A program made the position numbers and the translations under genes. Under the pieces are notes generated by a model that made no database searches, was not told the origin of the DNA, and saw only the letters and a list, made by a program, of their open reading frames with translations. Below, piece by piece: positions 1 through 7,268 of a stretch of 64,000 nt of DNA. The number at the start of each line of letters is the position of its first letter. The stretch's first letter is position 1. The DNA comes from CAZPAV01 sp964584755 (GTDB taxonomy: Bacteria; Actinomycetota; Acidimicrobiia; Spongiisociales; UBA5794): NCBI GenBank assembly GCA_964584755.1, contig CAZPAV010000008.1:5496-69495 (forward strand). Reading direction: 5' to 3'.

Positions 1-464
1 GTGGCGCCCTCGCCGCAGTCGGCGAGGGCCACCCGGCGGGACCCGTCCTGCCGGAAGGCGAGTGCCCACCCCACCGCGACCGGGTACACGGCCGGCAAGG
101 ACCCGCTCGCCATGAGCGTCCCTCGCGCCGGGATGCCGAAGTGGACCCCGCCGTCGCGCCCGCCGCTGGGTCCCGCCGCCTTGCCGAACACGTTGAGGAG
201 GACCTCGTCGAGGGTGACCCCGCGGGCGAGGTGCAGCACGAGGTCACGATGGGTGCCTCCGTAGACGTCCCCGTCCTCGAGCGCGGCGCCGAACCCCACC
301 ATCGCCCCCTCCTGACCGACCCCGGGGTAGACGGTGCCGGGCAGCCGGCCACTGCGGTAGAGATGGAGGAGGCGCGTCTCCACGGTGCGCCCCACCACCA
401 TGAGCTCGTACAGGCGCCGCAGTTCCCCCGGTGTCAGCGACGCCGCGGGTCCGGTGGCGTCCAT
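1..464 (-). CDS. E1 alpha subunit of a pyruvate/branched-chain 2-oxoacid dehydrogenase complex (partial, runs off the left edge)
   Basis: Translated from the minus strand, this reads as the N-terminal 154 residues of a thiamine-diphosphate-dependent E1 alpha subunit, which decarboxylates a 2-oxoacid and passes the acyl group to the E2 lipoyl domain. Family landmarks are RTVETRLLHLYRSG, the YPGVGQEG segment, GTHRDLVLHLARG, FGKAAGPSGGRDGGVHFG and, at the edge, ADCGEGAT, which corresponds to the TPP/Mg GDG motif but reads GEG. The ATG start at 464-462 lies one base after the stop of lpdA, so the two are probably translated together. The rest of the gene, and any E1 beta and E2 genes, would lie left of the window. 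Whether the substrate is pyruvate, acetoin or branched-chain oxoacids cannot be told from this piece. Confidence 0.88.
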   Translation of the reverse strand, partial: MDATGPAASLTPGELRRLYELMVVGRTVETRLLHLYRSGRLPGTVYPGVGQEGAMVGFGAALEDGDVYGGTHRDLVLHLARGVTLDEVLLNVFGKAAGPSGGRDGGVHFGIPARGTLMASGSLPAVYPVAVGWALAFRQDGSRRVALADCGEGA

Positions 465-465
465 C

Positions 466-1836
466 TCAGTGGAGGGGGTGCCCGACGGCGGCCAGCAGGG
501 TCTCCCCGATCGCCTCCGATACCGTCGGGTGGGCGTGGATGAAGGCGGCCGCCTCCTCCGGGTACGCCTCCCATCCCACCGTGTACATGAGCTCGTGGAT
601 GACCTCGCCCGCCTGCGGGTCGACGACGGTGGCCCCCACGATGGGACCGTCCTCGGACACGACGAGCTTCACCAGACCTCCGGTCTCCCCGTGGATGATG
701 GCCCGACCGATGCCGCGCATGGCGTGCGTCTCGGTCCGTACCGCCCGCCCTCCGGCGCGTGCCTGCGCCTCGGTCAGGCCCACCTGGGCGACCTCGGGGT
801 GGGTGTAGACGACCATCGGCACCGCCTCGTAGGGGACCGGCGCCGCCTCGCCGGTGGCGAGATGCGTCACCGCGGCGATGCCCTCGGCGAAGCCGACGTG
901 GGCGAGCTGTGGCGTGCCGGCCACGACGTCCCCCACGGCGTACACCCCCGGGATCGAGGTGAGCATCGTCTCGCGATCGACGACCACCGCCCCGCCCTCC
1001 ATCCGGACCCCGGCGGCCTCGAGTCCGGCGCCCTCGGTGAACGGCGCCCGTCCCACGGCGACGAGCACGACGTCGACCTCCACCGACTCCCCGCCGAAGG
1101 GAACCACGACCCGGTCCTCGTGGAGGACGGGCGGATCGACGCGGATCCCCGTCCGCACCGTCACACCCTTCTTGCGGAAGGTCCGTCCCACCGCCTTCGC
1201 CGCCTCCGGTTCCATGCCGGGGAGGATCTGGTCCATCATCTCGAGGAGGTGGACCTCGACGCCCAGATCGGCGAGGAGGGAGGCGAACTCGGCGCCGATC
1301 GCCCCGGCCCCGATGATGGCCACCCGCCCCGGAGGCTCCCGCCAGCCGAGCGCGTGATCGCTGGTGACGATCCGTCGACCGTCCACGACGTAGCCGGGGA
1401 GGGCTCGGGGCACCGAGCCGGTGGCGACGACCACGTGCCGGGCGGGGACGGTCTCCACCCCCCCGTCCTCGGTCCGGACCTCGACCCCCTCCGACACGAG
1501 GCGGCCACGCCCGGGGCGGATCTCGACCCCGCGCCGCCGGAGCAGCCCGTCGAGGCCGCGCACGAGCCCGTCCACGACCCCGGTGGTGCGGGCCGCCGCG
1601 GCCGACCAGTCGAAGCCGGGAGCCTCGACCCGCACGCCGAACTCGCCGGCGCGCGCCACCGTCCGGAAGACGTGGGCGGCCTCGAGCCACGTCTTCGCCG
1701 GGATACAGCCCCGCAGCAGGCACGTCCCGCCGACCCGCTCCCGGGTCACGAGCACCGTCCGCAGATCGAAGTTCTGGGCGTACAGGGCGGCGGCGTAGCC
1801 TCCCGGCCCGCCGCCGATGATCGCCAGGTCGTACAC
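466..1836 (-). CDS. lpdA: dihydrolipoamide dehydrogenase (E3)
   Basis: This 456-residue FAD enzyme reoxidises dihydrolipoamide of 2-oxoacid dehydrogenase complexes with NAD. It has the FAD-binding YDLAIIGGGPGGYAAA at the N-terminus, the redox disulfide GGTCLLRGC (Cys39 and Cys44), a second dinucleotide fold VAIIGAGAIGAEFAS, and the C-terminal interface HAHPTVSEA carrying the His-Glu base pair. I chose the GTG at 1836 because it gives VYDLAIIGGG as the first residues and has GGAGGAG just upstream; a longer in-frame reading to 1950 adds only Arg-rich residues with no homology. A TAGGCT -10-like hexamer is at 1871-1866. The E1 alpha gene follows after one base. E3 first, then E1 alpha, is an unusual order for such operons. 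Confidence 0.95.
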   Translation of the reverse strand: MYDLAIIGGGPGGYAAALYAQNFDLRTVLVTRERVGGTCLLRGCIPAKTWLEAAHVFRTVARAGEFGVRVEAPGFDWSAAAARTTGVVDGLVRGLDGLLRRRGVEIRPGRGRLVSEGVEVRTEDGGVETVPARHVVVATGSVPRALPGYVVDGRRIVTSDHALGWREPPGRVAIIGAGAIGAEFASLLADLGVEVHLLEMMDQILPGMEPEAAKAVGRTFRKKGVTVRTGIRVDPPVLHEDRVVVPFGGESVEVDVVLVAVGRAPFTEGAGLEAAGVRMEGGAVVVDRETMLTSIPGVYAVGDVVAGTPQLAHVGFAEGIAAVTHLATGEAAPVPYEAVPMVVYTHPEVAQVGLTEAQARAGGRAVRTETHAMRGIGRAIIHGETGGLVKLVVSEDGPIVGATVVDPQAGEVIHELMYTVGWEAYPEEAAAFIHAHPTVSEAIGETLLAAVGHPLH

Positions 1837-1972
1837 GGCTCCTCCGGGTGGCGTCTGACGCGGCGAGCCTAGCGGCCGCGAGGTGCTCGGCAGCCCATCC
1901 CACCGGTTCTGACGGCACCGTCCCGCTCCCCGCCCGGCACGGCGAGACACCGGGGAAGCCGCCCCCGGCCGG

Positions 1973-1978
1973 TACCAT
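1973..1978 (+). promoter_or_regulatory. -10 element, leaderless start of the 1985 gene
   Basis: TACCAT is followed by 6 nt and then ATG at 1985. There is no Shine-Dalgarno sequence, so transcription probably begins at or next to the start codon. Confidence 0.6.
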
Positions 1979-1984
1979 GCCGCG

Positions 1985-2077
1985 ATGCAGACCCGCTATC
2001 TCATCCTCGTCACCGCGCTCGCCGGTCTGGCGATCCTCGCCGCCGGCGCCCTCTGGCTCGCCGGGGTCCGGGGATGA
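1985..2077 (+). CDS. 30-residue single-pass membrane peptide
   Basis: A tiny open frame encodes MQTRYLILVTALAGLAIL followed by AAGALWLAGVRG. It is essentially one hydrophobic helix (residues 6-26) with a basic residue at each end. It is too short for ordinary gene callers. Support comes from context: a -10 hexamer sits 6 nt before the ATG, and the TGA at 2075-2077 overlaps the ATG of the next gene (ATGA), which in turn overlaps a hydrolase gene by GTGA. I do not recognise a family. It could be a small membrane subunit or a translational leader that delivers ribosomes to the next gene. Confidence 0.55.
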   Translation: MQTRYLILVTALAGLAILAAGALWLAGVRG

Positions 2078-2451
2078 CGCCCATCGCCGACCCGGAGCTG
2101 CGGGGGCTCGCCGCCGGCGAGACGGTCGTCGCCTTCGTCCCCGCGGGCGCGGCCGAGGTGGGTGCCACGCTGACGCTCACCGGCGCCGGCCCGCTCGATC
2201 CCGCCGACCTCAAGCCCGCCTACCGGCGCTGGGCGACCGAGCCGGCGCCCTCCGGGCCCTGGACGGCGCTCGTCGTCGCCGTGTACCCCGTCACCCCCCT
2301 CCTCCGGGACCGGGCCGCCGGACGCCACCTCCGCGCCACGATGCCCGACGGCGACGCCCTCGTGCTGCGCGTCGCCGGCACCGCGGGGCCGGTGCTCTCG
2401 GACGCGGCCTTCACGGCACGGGTCCGGTCCCTCGAGCGCGAGCTCCCGTGA
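2074..2451 (+). CDS. hypothetical protein, 125 residues
   Basis: No family is recognised. The protein starts MTPIADPELRGLAAGETVVAF and ends with a conserved-looking amphipathic tail SLERELP. It has no signal peptide, no membrane span and no cysteine. Composition suggests a small beta-rich soluble domain (ETVVAFVPAGAAEVGATLTL, TALVVAVYPVTP, GDALVLRVAG). It overlaps the small membrane peptide upstream by ATGA and the alpha/beta hydrolase downstream by GTGA, so the three are one translationally coupled unit and probably act in the same process. Confidence 0.72.
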   Translation: MTPIADPELRGLAAGETVVAFVPAGAAEVGATLTLTGAGPLDPADLKPAYRRWATEPAPSGPWTALVVAVYPVTPLLRDRAAGRHLRATMPDGDALVLRVAGTAGPVLSDAAFTARVRSLERELP

Positions 2452-3062
2452 CCGCCCTGCAGACCGTCGACGGTGTGCGTCTCGAGGCCCGCTGGGATCG
2501 GCCGGACCGACCCACCCTGGCCGTCGTCTTCTGCCACCCCCACCCGCTCCACGGCGGCACGATGACCGCCCCCCTCATGGACGCCGTCACCCGCCGGCTC
2601 GTCACCCGGGGATGCGCGGTGCTCCGCTTCAACTTCCGCGGCACGGCCGGCTCGGAGGGCGCCCACGGCGCAGGGGAGACCGAGATCGCCGACGTGGCCG
2701 CCGCCGTCGACGCGGCCCGGGTCGCCGAGCCCGCGCTCCCGCTGGGGCTCTGTGGCTGGTCCTTCGGGGCGGTCGTCGCCCTCGCCTGGGAGGCGCGCAC
2801 GCGAGCCACGCTCCCCTACGTCGGGATCGCCCCGCCCATGGACCGCGGGCTCGTTCCCGTCCTCCCCACCCCCGAGTCGCTCCTCCCGGCGCGTCGGTCC
2901 TTCATCGTCGGCGATCGGGACCAGTTCGTGCCCGTGACGGACCTCGCCGAGTACGCGGCGCGCCTCGACGCGGACCTCCACGTCCTCCCCGGGAGCGACC
3001 ACTTCTTCTGGTTCCGGGAGGCGCAGGTCGCCGATCTCGTCCACCGCGGCCTCGAGCGCTAG
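2448..3062 (+). CDS. alpha/beta hydrolase (COG2945-like)
   Basis: A 204-residue cytoplasmic alpha/beta hydrolase. Landmarks are CHPHPLHGGTM near residue 26, which is typical of COG2945 hydrolases, RFNFRGTAGSEG, the nucleophile elbow GWSFG, GDRDQFVP with the acidic residue, and the catalytic histidine in GSDHFFWF close to the end. The substrate is unknown; relatives are predicted carboxyl-ester hydrolases. The start is the GTG at 2448, which overlaps the TGA of the upstream gene. A much longer reading of the same frame back to 1848 is proline/arginine-rich and is not coding. The stop overlaps the stop of the convergent small gene at 3059. Confidence 0.85.
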   Translation: MTALQTVDGVRLEARWDRPDRPTLAVVFCHPHPLHGGTMTAPLMDAVTRRLVTRGCAVLRFNFRGTAGSEGAHGAGETEIADVAAAVDAARVAEPALPLGLCGWSFGAVVALAWEARTRATLPYVGIAPPMDRGLVPVLPTPESLLPARRSFIVGDRDQFVPVTDLAEYAARLDADLHVLPGSDHFFWFREAQVADLVHRGLER

Positions 3063-3265
3063 CGAGGAGGGCGGAACCCCCGGTTCCGTGCCTCGGGAAG
3101 CGTGTCGGGACCGAACGCCTGGAGCAGGCTCCGGCGAAGCAGGTCCTCGGTCGCGGCCCGATCGGAGAGCACGGCGAACTCCTCCGGATCGTCGCAGTCG
3201 TAGACGGTCATCGTGTCGCGCACCCCCACGAACCGGTGCTCGTCGAACCTCGCCAGTCGGGCCAC
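3059..3265 (-). CDS. small hypothetical protein, 68 residues
   Basis: The frame encodes VARLARFDEHRFVGVRDTMT followed by an acidic middle and a basic C-terminus ending GFRPPR. It has no membrane span and I do not recognise a family. The GTG start at 3265 is chosen because GGAGG lies 8 nt upstream; the frame is open further upstream but that part is arginine-rich and runs into a hairpin. It is the last of three small minus-strand genes and ends convergently with the hydrolase gene, the two stops overlapping. Confidence 0.6.
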   Translation of the reverse strand: MARLARFDEHRFVGVRDTMTVYDCDDPEEFAVLSDRAATEDLLRRSLLQAFGPDTLPEARNRGFRPPR

Positions 3266-3284
3266 GTCGTACCTCCTCGAGTCC

Positions 3285-3310
3285 CGGGGACCGGAGCGCT
3301 CCGGTCCCCG
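3285..3310. repeat. 26-nt perfect palindrome with adjoining tandem hexamers
   Basis: Thirteen bases (CGGGGACCGGAGC) are followed directly by their exact reverse complement. Four hexamers (cgtctc x3, then ggtctc) abut it at 3309-3332. It lies 20 nt upstream of the 68-residue gene and downstream of the 64-residue one. There is no T run, so it could be an internal terminator or processing hairpin, or a protein-binding site. Confidence 0.6.
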
Positions 3311-3365
3311 TCTCCGTCTCCGTCTCGGTCTCCCGGCGCGGCCCCACGCTCGCCGCGACGACCGG

Positions 3366-3560
3366 TCACCGGTCGCCACCGGACCCGGACCGCCGCCTCG
3401 GCGTCGGTCCCCGGTCCGCGAGGCCCGCCATCGGCTCCCCCAGGGCGAGGACGGCGACCGGCCGGAAGCGCAGATCGGGACCTCGCATCGACCCGGCGTC
3501 GCCGAGGCTCAGGGACAGCGCCAGCGTGAGCGCCGAGAGGATGCGCCCCGGGCCGCTCAC
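3366..3560 (-). CDS. small hypothetical protein, 64 residues
   Basis: The GTG at 3560-3558 overlaps the TGA of the upstream gene by four bases (GTGA), the coupling used throughout this window. The product begins VSGPGRILSALTLALSLSLG, a hydrophobic stretch that could be a short membrane anchor or signal, followed by a basic, proline-rich tail. No family is recognised. Support is positional rather than by homology, so this is a tentative call. It would be the middle member of a three-gene operon of small proteins. Confidence 0.45.
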   Translation of the reverse strand: MSGPGRILSALTLALSLSLGDAGSMRGPDLRFRPVAVLALGEPMAGLADRGPTPRRRSGSGGDR

Positions 3561-3976
3561 CCCTCCTCCCCCCCGTCCTCGACCGGCCCGGCGATGGCGC
3601 CGATGGCGGCGAGGTACTCGGCCTGCAGGGCCGAGACCGCCTCCAGCTCCTCCAGCTCGTAGGGCCGGCCCTCGCGCCACAGGCGCTCCTGGGCGTACGC
3701 GGCGGCGGCACGTCCCCCCACCACCGCCGGCTCGTCACCCCGAAGACCCGGGTCCTGCAGGTACCGCAGCTCCCACTCGAGGATCCGACGCACGTCGGCG
3801 GGTCCGAGGCGGGACCGCATCTCCGCGGAGAGCCGCGCCCAGACGAAGGCGACGGCATCGTCCATGCCGTACACCACCGTCCCGCCCGGGACGCCTCGCC
3901 GCTCCTGCCACAGGAACGCGGCGGCGAAGAACCCGAGGAGCGCGGCGAACGCAACGGCCAGCAGGACGGCACCCAC
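3557..3976 (-). CDS. membrane-anchored hypothetical protein, 139 residues
   Basis: Starts with one clear membrane helix (VGAVLLAVAFAALLGFF and onward, residues 1-22), followed by a soluble helical domain containing YGMDDAVAFVWARLSAEM, RRILEWELRYLQDP and two alanine/glutamate-rich helices, ending in an acidic tail. I do not recognise the family. The GTG at 3976 is chosen because a TACCCT -10 element lies 7 nt before it, giving a leaderless start. It is divergent from the DsbB-like gene at 4044, with a 67-nt shared promoter region, and heads a run of three small minus-strand genes. Confidence 0.72.
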   Translation of the reverse strand: MGAVLLAVAFAALLGFFAAAFLWQERRGVPGGTVVYGMDDAVAFVWARLSAEMRSRLGPADVRRILEWELRYLQDPGLRGDEPAVVGGRAAAAYAQERLWREGRPYELEELEAVSALQAEYLAAIGAIAGPVEDGGEEG

Positions 3977-3983
3977 GACATCC

Positions 3984-3989
3984 AGGGTA
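3984..3989 (-). promoter_or_regulatory. -10 element, leaderless start of the 3976 gene
   Basis: TACCCT on the minus strand, 7 nt before the GTG at 3976, no Shine-Dalgarno sequence. Confidence 0.55.
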
Positions 3990-4027
3990 CCCGGCGGTCC
4001 CGGATGTGCGTCCCGGTCGCGGCTTGC

Positions 4028-4033
4028 TAGCGT
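4028..4033 (+). promoter_or_regulatory. -10 element for the DsbB/TlpA pair
   Basis: TAGCGT is followed by 10 nt and the ATG at 4044, so the mRNA would have a leader of only a few bases. Confidence 0.5.
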
Positions 4034-4043
4034 CCTCCCCACC

Positions 4044-4616
4044 ATGACCCTTCCCACCATGGCCCTCTTCTTCTCGCTCCTCGCGCTCGCCGCCAACGTC
4101 GCCACGGTCGCCATCGTCGTGTCCGCCCTCACGGCGCGTCGCGGTCCCGCGCCCCTCCTCGACGCCCTCCGGGGCTCGGAGCTCTGGCTCGCCTTCGCCG
4201 TGGCCGCGGTCGCGACCCTCGGCAGCCTCTACCTCTCCGAGATCGCCCATCTCGAGCCCTGCAAGCTCTGCTGGTTCCAGCGCATCGCCATGTACCCGCT
4301 CACCGTGATCCTCGGTGTCGCCGCGTGGCGGCGCGACGCCGGCGTCCGCCTTCCCGGGGCGATCCTCGCCGGCGTGGGAGCCACCGTGTCCGTGTACCAC
4401 CGGCTCATCCAGGCCTTCCCCGGCCTCGAGGGGACCTCGTGCAACCCCGCGGTACCCTGCACCGCGGCGTACGTCCAGCGCTTCGGTGTGGTGACGATCC
4501 CGTACATGGCCCTGAGCGCCTTCACGCTCATCCTGGCCCTCCTCTGGACCCACCGGCGCAACACCATCGCCGACGCGCCATCATTCGACGAACCGACCCT
4601 CCAGGAGCGAGCATGA
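4044..4616 (+). CDS. DsbB/BdbC-family disulfide bond oxidoreductase
   Basis: A 190-residue polytopic membrane protein that would oxidise an extracytoplasmic thiol-disulfide partner and pass electrons to quinone. After an N-terminal hydrophobic helix come the family landmarks: a helix ending GSLYLSEIAHLEPCKLCWFQ with the CxxC pair (CKLC) and the WFQR signature, then IAMYPLTVILGVAAW, LPGAILAGVGATVSVYHRLIQ, a loop with the second cysteine pair (SCNPAVPC), and a final helix from VTIPYMALSAFTLILALLW. The ATG at 4044 has a -10 element close upstream. It overlaps the downstream thioredoxin-fold gene by ATGA, and the two form an obvious oxidase/partner pair. Confidence 0.9.
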   Translation: MTLPTMALFFSLLALAANVATVAIVVSALTARRGPAPLLDALRGSELWLAFAVAAVATLGSLYLSEIAHLEPCKLCWFQRIAMYPLTVILGVAAWRRDAGVRLPGAILAGVGATVSVYHRLIQAFPGLEGTSCNPAVPCTAAYVQRFGVVTIPYMALSAFTLILALLWTHRRNTIADAPSFDEPTLQERA

Positions 4617-5257
4617 CCTCCACGAAACCCCGCCGCGGCGCCAGGCCGGGCGGGTCCTCCCGATCCGTCCCCGTCGTCGCCATCGTCTTCGGGGTGATCG
4701 CCGTCCTCCTCGTCGCCGCCGTCGTCTTCTCGGGCGGCTCCTCCGGCGGCGCGGAGTACGGCACCCCCACCGTGACCGGCCAGCTCCCCCTCATGCCGCC
4801 GAACGTCCCCATCGACACCTCCGCCGCCGGGATGCCGGCTCCGGAGGTCGTCGGCACCGACTTCGCCGGGCACGAGGTGAGGATCACCGACGACGGCCAC
4901 GCCAAGGCGATCGTCTTCCTCGCCCACTGGTGCCCCCACTGCCAGCGGGAGGTCCCCACCGTGCAGGCGTGGCTGAACGAGACCGGCGGCGTGCCCGGTG
5001 TCGACATCTACTCGGTGGCGACGTCCATCGACTCGAGCCGCCCCAACTACCCACCCTCCGAGTGGCTGCGCCGCGAGGGGTGGACCGCTCCGGTGATCCG
5101 CGACGACGCCAAGAACTCCGTGCTCATCGCCTACGGCGCCGGGGGCTTCCCTTACTGGGTCTTCGTGAACGCCGACGGCACGGTCGCGGTCCGGACCTCG
5201 GGGGAGACGACACCGGATCAGCTCACCGCCATCATGAGCTCCCTGCAGCAGAGCTGA
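4613..5257 (+). CDS. membrane-anchored thioredoxin-fold protein (TlpA/DsbA-like)
   Basis: This 214-residue protein has a basic N-terminus, one membrane helix (residues 19-40), a Gly/Ser-rich linker and an extracytoplasmic thioredoxin fold. The active site is HWCPHC (Cys107 and Cys110). CPHC is the DsbA-type dipeptide, which favours an oxidising role over the reducing CxxC of most TlpA proteins. GGFPYWVFV carries the cis-proline. The start overlaps the stop of the DsbB-like gene, so the membrane oxidase probably recharges this protein for disulfide formation in exported proteins. A leading alternative is a reductant for cytochrome c maturation, but no ccm genes are nearby. Confidence 0.87.
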   Translation: MTSTKPRRGARPGGSSRSVPVVAIVFGVIAVLLVAAVVFSGGSSGGAEYGTPTVTGQLPLMPPNVPIDTSAAGMPAPEVVGTDFAGHEVRITDDGHAKAIVFLAHWCPHCQREVPTVQAWLNETGGVPGVDIYSVATSIDSSRPNYPPSEWLRREGWTAPVIRDDAKNSVLIAYGAGGFPYWVFVNADGTVAVRTSGETTPDQLTAIMSSLQQS

Positions 5258-5307
5258 CCCGCGCGTCACGGTCGCCTGACGCGGATTCTCGCCCCCTGAC
5301 GAGCGGC

Positions 5308-5313
5308 TAGCGT
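5308..5313 (+). promoter_or_regulatory. -10 element, leaderless start of the TSUP gene
   Basis: TAGCGT, then 8 nt, then ATG at 5322. No Shine-Dalgarno sequence. Confidence 0.55.
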
Positions 5314-5321
5314 GGCCCGCC

Positions 5322-6062
5322 ATGCCGTCGCTCGCCTCCGGGTTGCTCCTCCTCGTCGCCGGCCTCGCCGCCGGTTTCGTCAACGCGGTCGCCGGAGGCG
5401 GCTCCGCGATCACGCTCCCCATCCTCACCGACATGCTCGGCGCGAGCACGGCGAACGGAACGAACCGGATCGCGATCCTCTTCGCCAACGCGACCGCGAC
5501 GGCCCGTTACGGCCGGGGTGGGGCCATCGAGTGGCGCCGGATCCTCCCCGTGGTGCTCCCCACCGTCGTCGGCGCCCTCGCGGGCGCCTGGGTGGCGACG
5601 CTCCTCTCCCCGGGCGCGATGAAGCGGGTCTTCGCCGTCGTCCTCGTGTTCATCGCGATCTCGGTGCTCGTCCGCCCGGCGGCGTGGCTGGCAGGACGCG
5701 AGGAGCGCCTCCGCGGACCGTGGCGGACCGCGGCGTTCTTCGGGATCGGCTTCTACGGCGGTTTCGTCCAGGCCGGGGTCGGTTTCCTGCTCCTCGCCGG
5801 TCTCGTCCTCGGCGGCGGCCTCGACCTCGTGCGCGGCAACGCGGCCAAGGTCGTCCTCATCCTCTGCTACACGCCGCTGGCCCTGCTCCTGTTCGCCCGC
5901 GCCTCCCAGGTGGATCTCGCCGCGGGTCTCGTCCTCGCCGCGGGGAACTCCACCGGCGCCCTCGTCGCCAGCCACCTCGCCCTCACCAAGGGTGCCGCCT
6001 GGATCCGCTGGTTCCTCGTGGTCGTGGCCGTGGCCGCGGCGCTGCGGATGCTCCTCACCTGA
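5322..6062 (+). CDS. TSUP (TauE/SafE) family anion permease
   Basis: A 246-residue integral membrane protein with about eight hydrophobic helices in two halves. The first half carries the hallmark GFVNAVAGGGSAITLPIL, and the second half carries the matching GGFVQAGVGFLLLAGLVLGG. Members export or import organosulfonates, sulfite, sulfoacetate or similar anions; the substrate here is not readable. It is a single gene with its own leaderless promoter and converges on the acyl-CoA dehydrogenase gene with only 9 nt between the stops. Confidence 0.9.
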   Translation: MPSLASGLLLLVAGLAAGFVNAVAGGGSAITLPILTDMLGASTANGTNRIAILFANATATARYGRGGAIEWRRILPVVLPTVVGALAGAWVATLLSPGAMKRVFAVVLVFIAISVLVRPAAWLAGREERLRGPWRTAAFFGIGFYGGFVQAGVGFLLLAGLVLGGGLDLVRGNAAKVVLILCYTPLALLLFARASQVDLAAGLVLAAGNSTGALVASHLALTKGAAWIRWFLVVVAVAAALRMLLT

Positions 6063-6071
6063 GGCGCCGAG

Positions 6072-7193
6072 TCAGAGTTCGAGACGGTCGGCGAGGATCC
6101 CCCGCCAGCGCACCGGGTCGCCGAAGAGCAGCTCGTCGGTCTTCGCCCGCTTGAAGTACAGGTGCGCGTCGTGCTCCCAGGTGAAGCCGATGCCCCCATG
6201 GACCTGGATCGTCTCCGCGGCGACGGAGAAGTAGGCGTCCGAGCACGTGGACTTCGCCAGCGGCGCGACGATGCGCAGCTCGTCCTCGTCGGCGGAGGCG
6301 GCCCAGCCGGCGTAGTAGGCGGCCGACCGCGCCGATTCGACCGCGACGAGCATGTCGGCGCACTTGTGCTTGATCGCCTGGAAGGAGCCGATGGGACGGC
6401 CGAACTGGTACCGCTGTTGCGCGTACTCCACCGACATCTCCATGCAGCGCTGCGCGCCGCCGACCTGCTCGAAGGCGAGCGCCACGGCGGCCCGGTCGAA
6501 GAGCCGGGCGAGCAGCGGGCCCGCCGAGCCGGGCGCCCCGAGACGGGCGTCCTCCCCCACGCGCACCCCCTCGAGGCGCACCGTGGCCTGCTTCCGCGTC
6601 ATGTCCATCGTCTCGATGCGCTCCGCGGTCACCCCGGGGCTCGTCCGCTCGACGAGGTAGAGCTCCGGACCCTCCTCGCCGCGGGCGACCACGACGAGGG
6701 TGTCGGCGACGTGTCCGTCGAGGACGTGGCGCTTCTCGCCGTCGATGACGATCGCGTCTCCGTCCCGCCGCGCCGTCGTCTCCACCCGGTCCGGCTCCCA
6801 ACTCCCCGACGCCTCCACGAGCGCGAGCGTCGCCAGGCGCTCGCCCGAGGCGATCCCGGGGAGCACGGCCTGCTTCTGCTCCTCGGATCCGGCGAGGAGG
6901 ACGGCCTCCCCCCCGAGGACGACGGAGGAGAGGAAGGGTCCGGGCGTCAGGCTCCGGCCCATCTCCTCCATGAGGATCCCGAGCTCGAAGAAGGAGAACC
7001 CCGCGCCACCGTACGCCTCGGGTATGGCCATGGCCTGCCATCCCATGCCCGCCATCTCCGACCAGACGCCGCGGTCGAACCCTTCCTCGGTCTCCATGAG
7101 CTCCCGGACCCGCCGCAACGGCATCTTCTCGTCCAGATAGCCCCGCACCGCGTCGCGGAGCATCTCCTGTTCCGGTGTGAAGGCGAAATCCAT
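6072..7193 (-). CDS. acyl-CoA dehydrogenase family protein
   Basis: A 373-residue FAD-dependent dehydrogenase that would introduce a 2,3 double bond in an acyl-CoA thioester. The N-terminal helical domain begins MDFAFTPEQEMLRDAVRGYL, the middle beta domain includes LALVEASGSWEP, and the C-terminal domain has QRYQFGRPIGSFQAIKHKCAD and VHGGIGFTWEHDAHLYFKRA. The usual C-terminal catalytic glutamate (YEGT in MCAD) is replaced here by LFGD. The glutamate in AFEQVGGAQ of the preceding helix is the likely alternative base, as in several actinobacterial FadE subfamilies. The ATG at 7193 has GGAAGAGGGG upstream. It is divergent from the MBL hydrolase. Confidence 0.88.
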   Translation of the reverse strand: MDFAFTPEQEMLRDAVRGYLDEKMPLRRVRELMETEEGFDRGVWSEMAGMGWQAMAIPEAYGGAGFSFFELGILMEEMGRSLTPGPFLSSVVLGGEAVLLAGSEEQKQAVLPGIASGERLATLALVEASGSWEPDRVETTARRDGDAIVIDGEKRHVLDGHVADTLVVVARGEEGPELYLVERTSPGVTAERIETMDMTRKQATVRLEGVRVGEDARLGAPGSAGPLLARLFDRAAVALAFEQVGGAQRCMEMSVEYAQQRYQFGRPIGSFQAIKHKCADMLVAVESARSAAYYAGWAASADEDELRIVAPLAKSTCSDAYFSVAAETIQVHGGIGFTWEHDAHLYFKRAKTDELLFGDPVRWRGILADRLEL

Positions 7194-7255
7194 CCATCCC
7201 CTCTTCCGCTGCCACGGCCCATTCTGGCATCGCCGACACCCCCCTCCGCCTCGGG

Positions 7256-7261
7256 TAGGCT
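7256..7261 (+). promoter_or_regulatory. -10 element, leaderless start of the MBL hydrolase
   Basis: TAGGCT, 7 nt, ATG at 7269. No Shine-Dalgarno sequence. Confidence 0.6.
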
Positions 7262-7268
7262 CCCGGCG

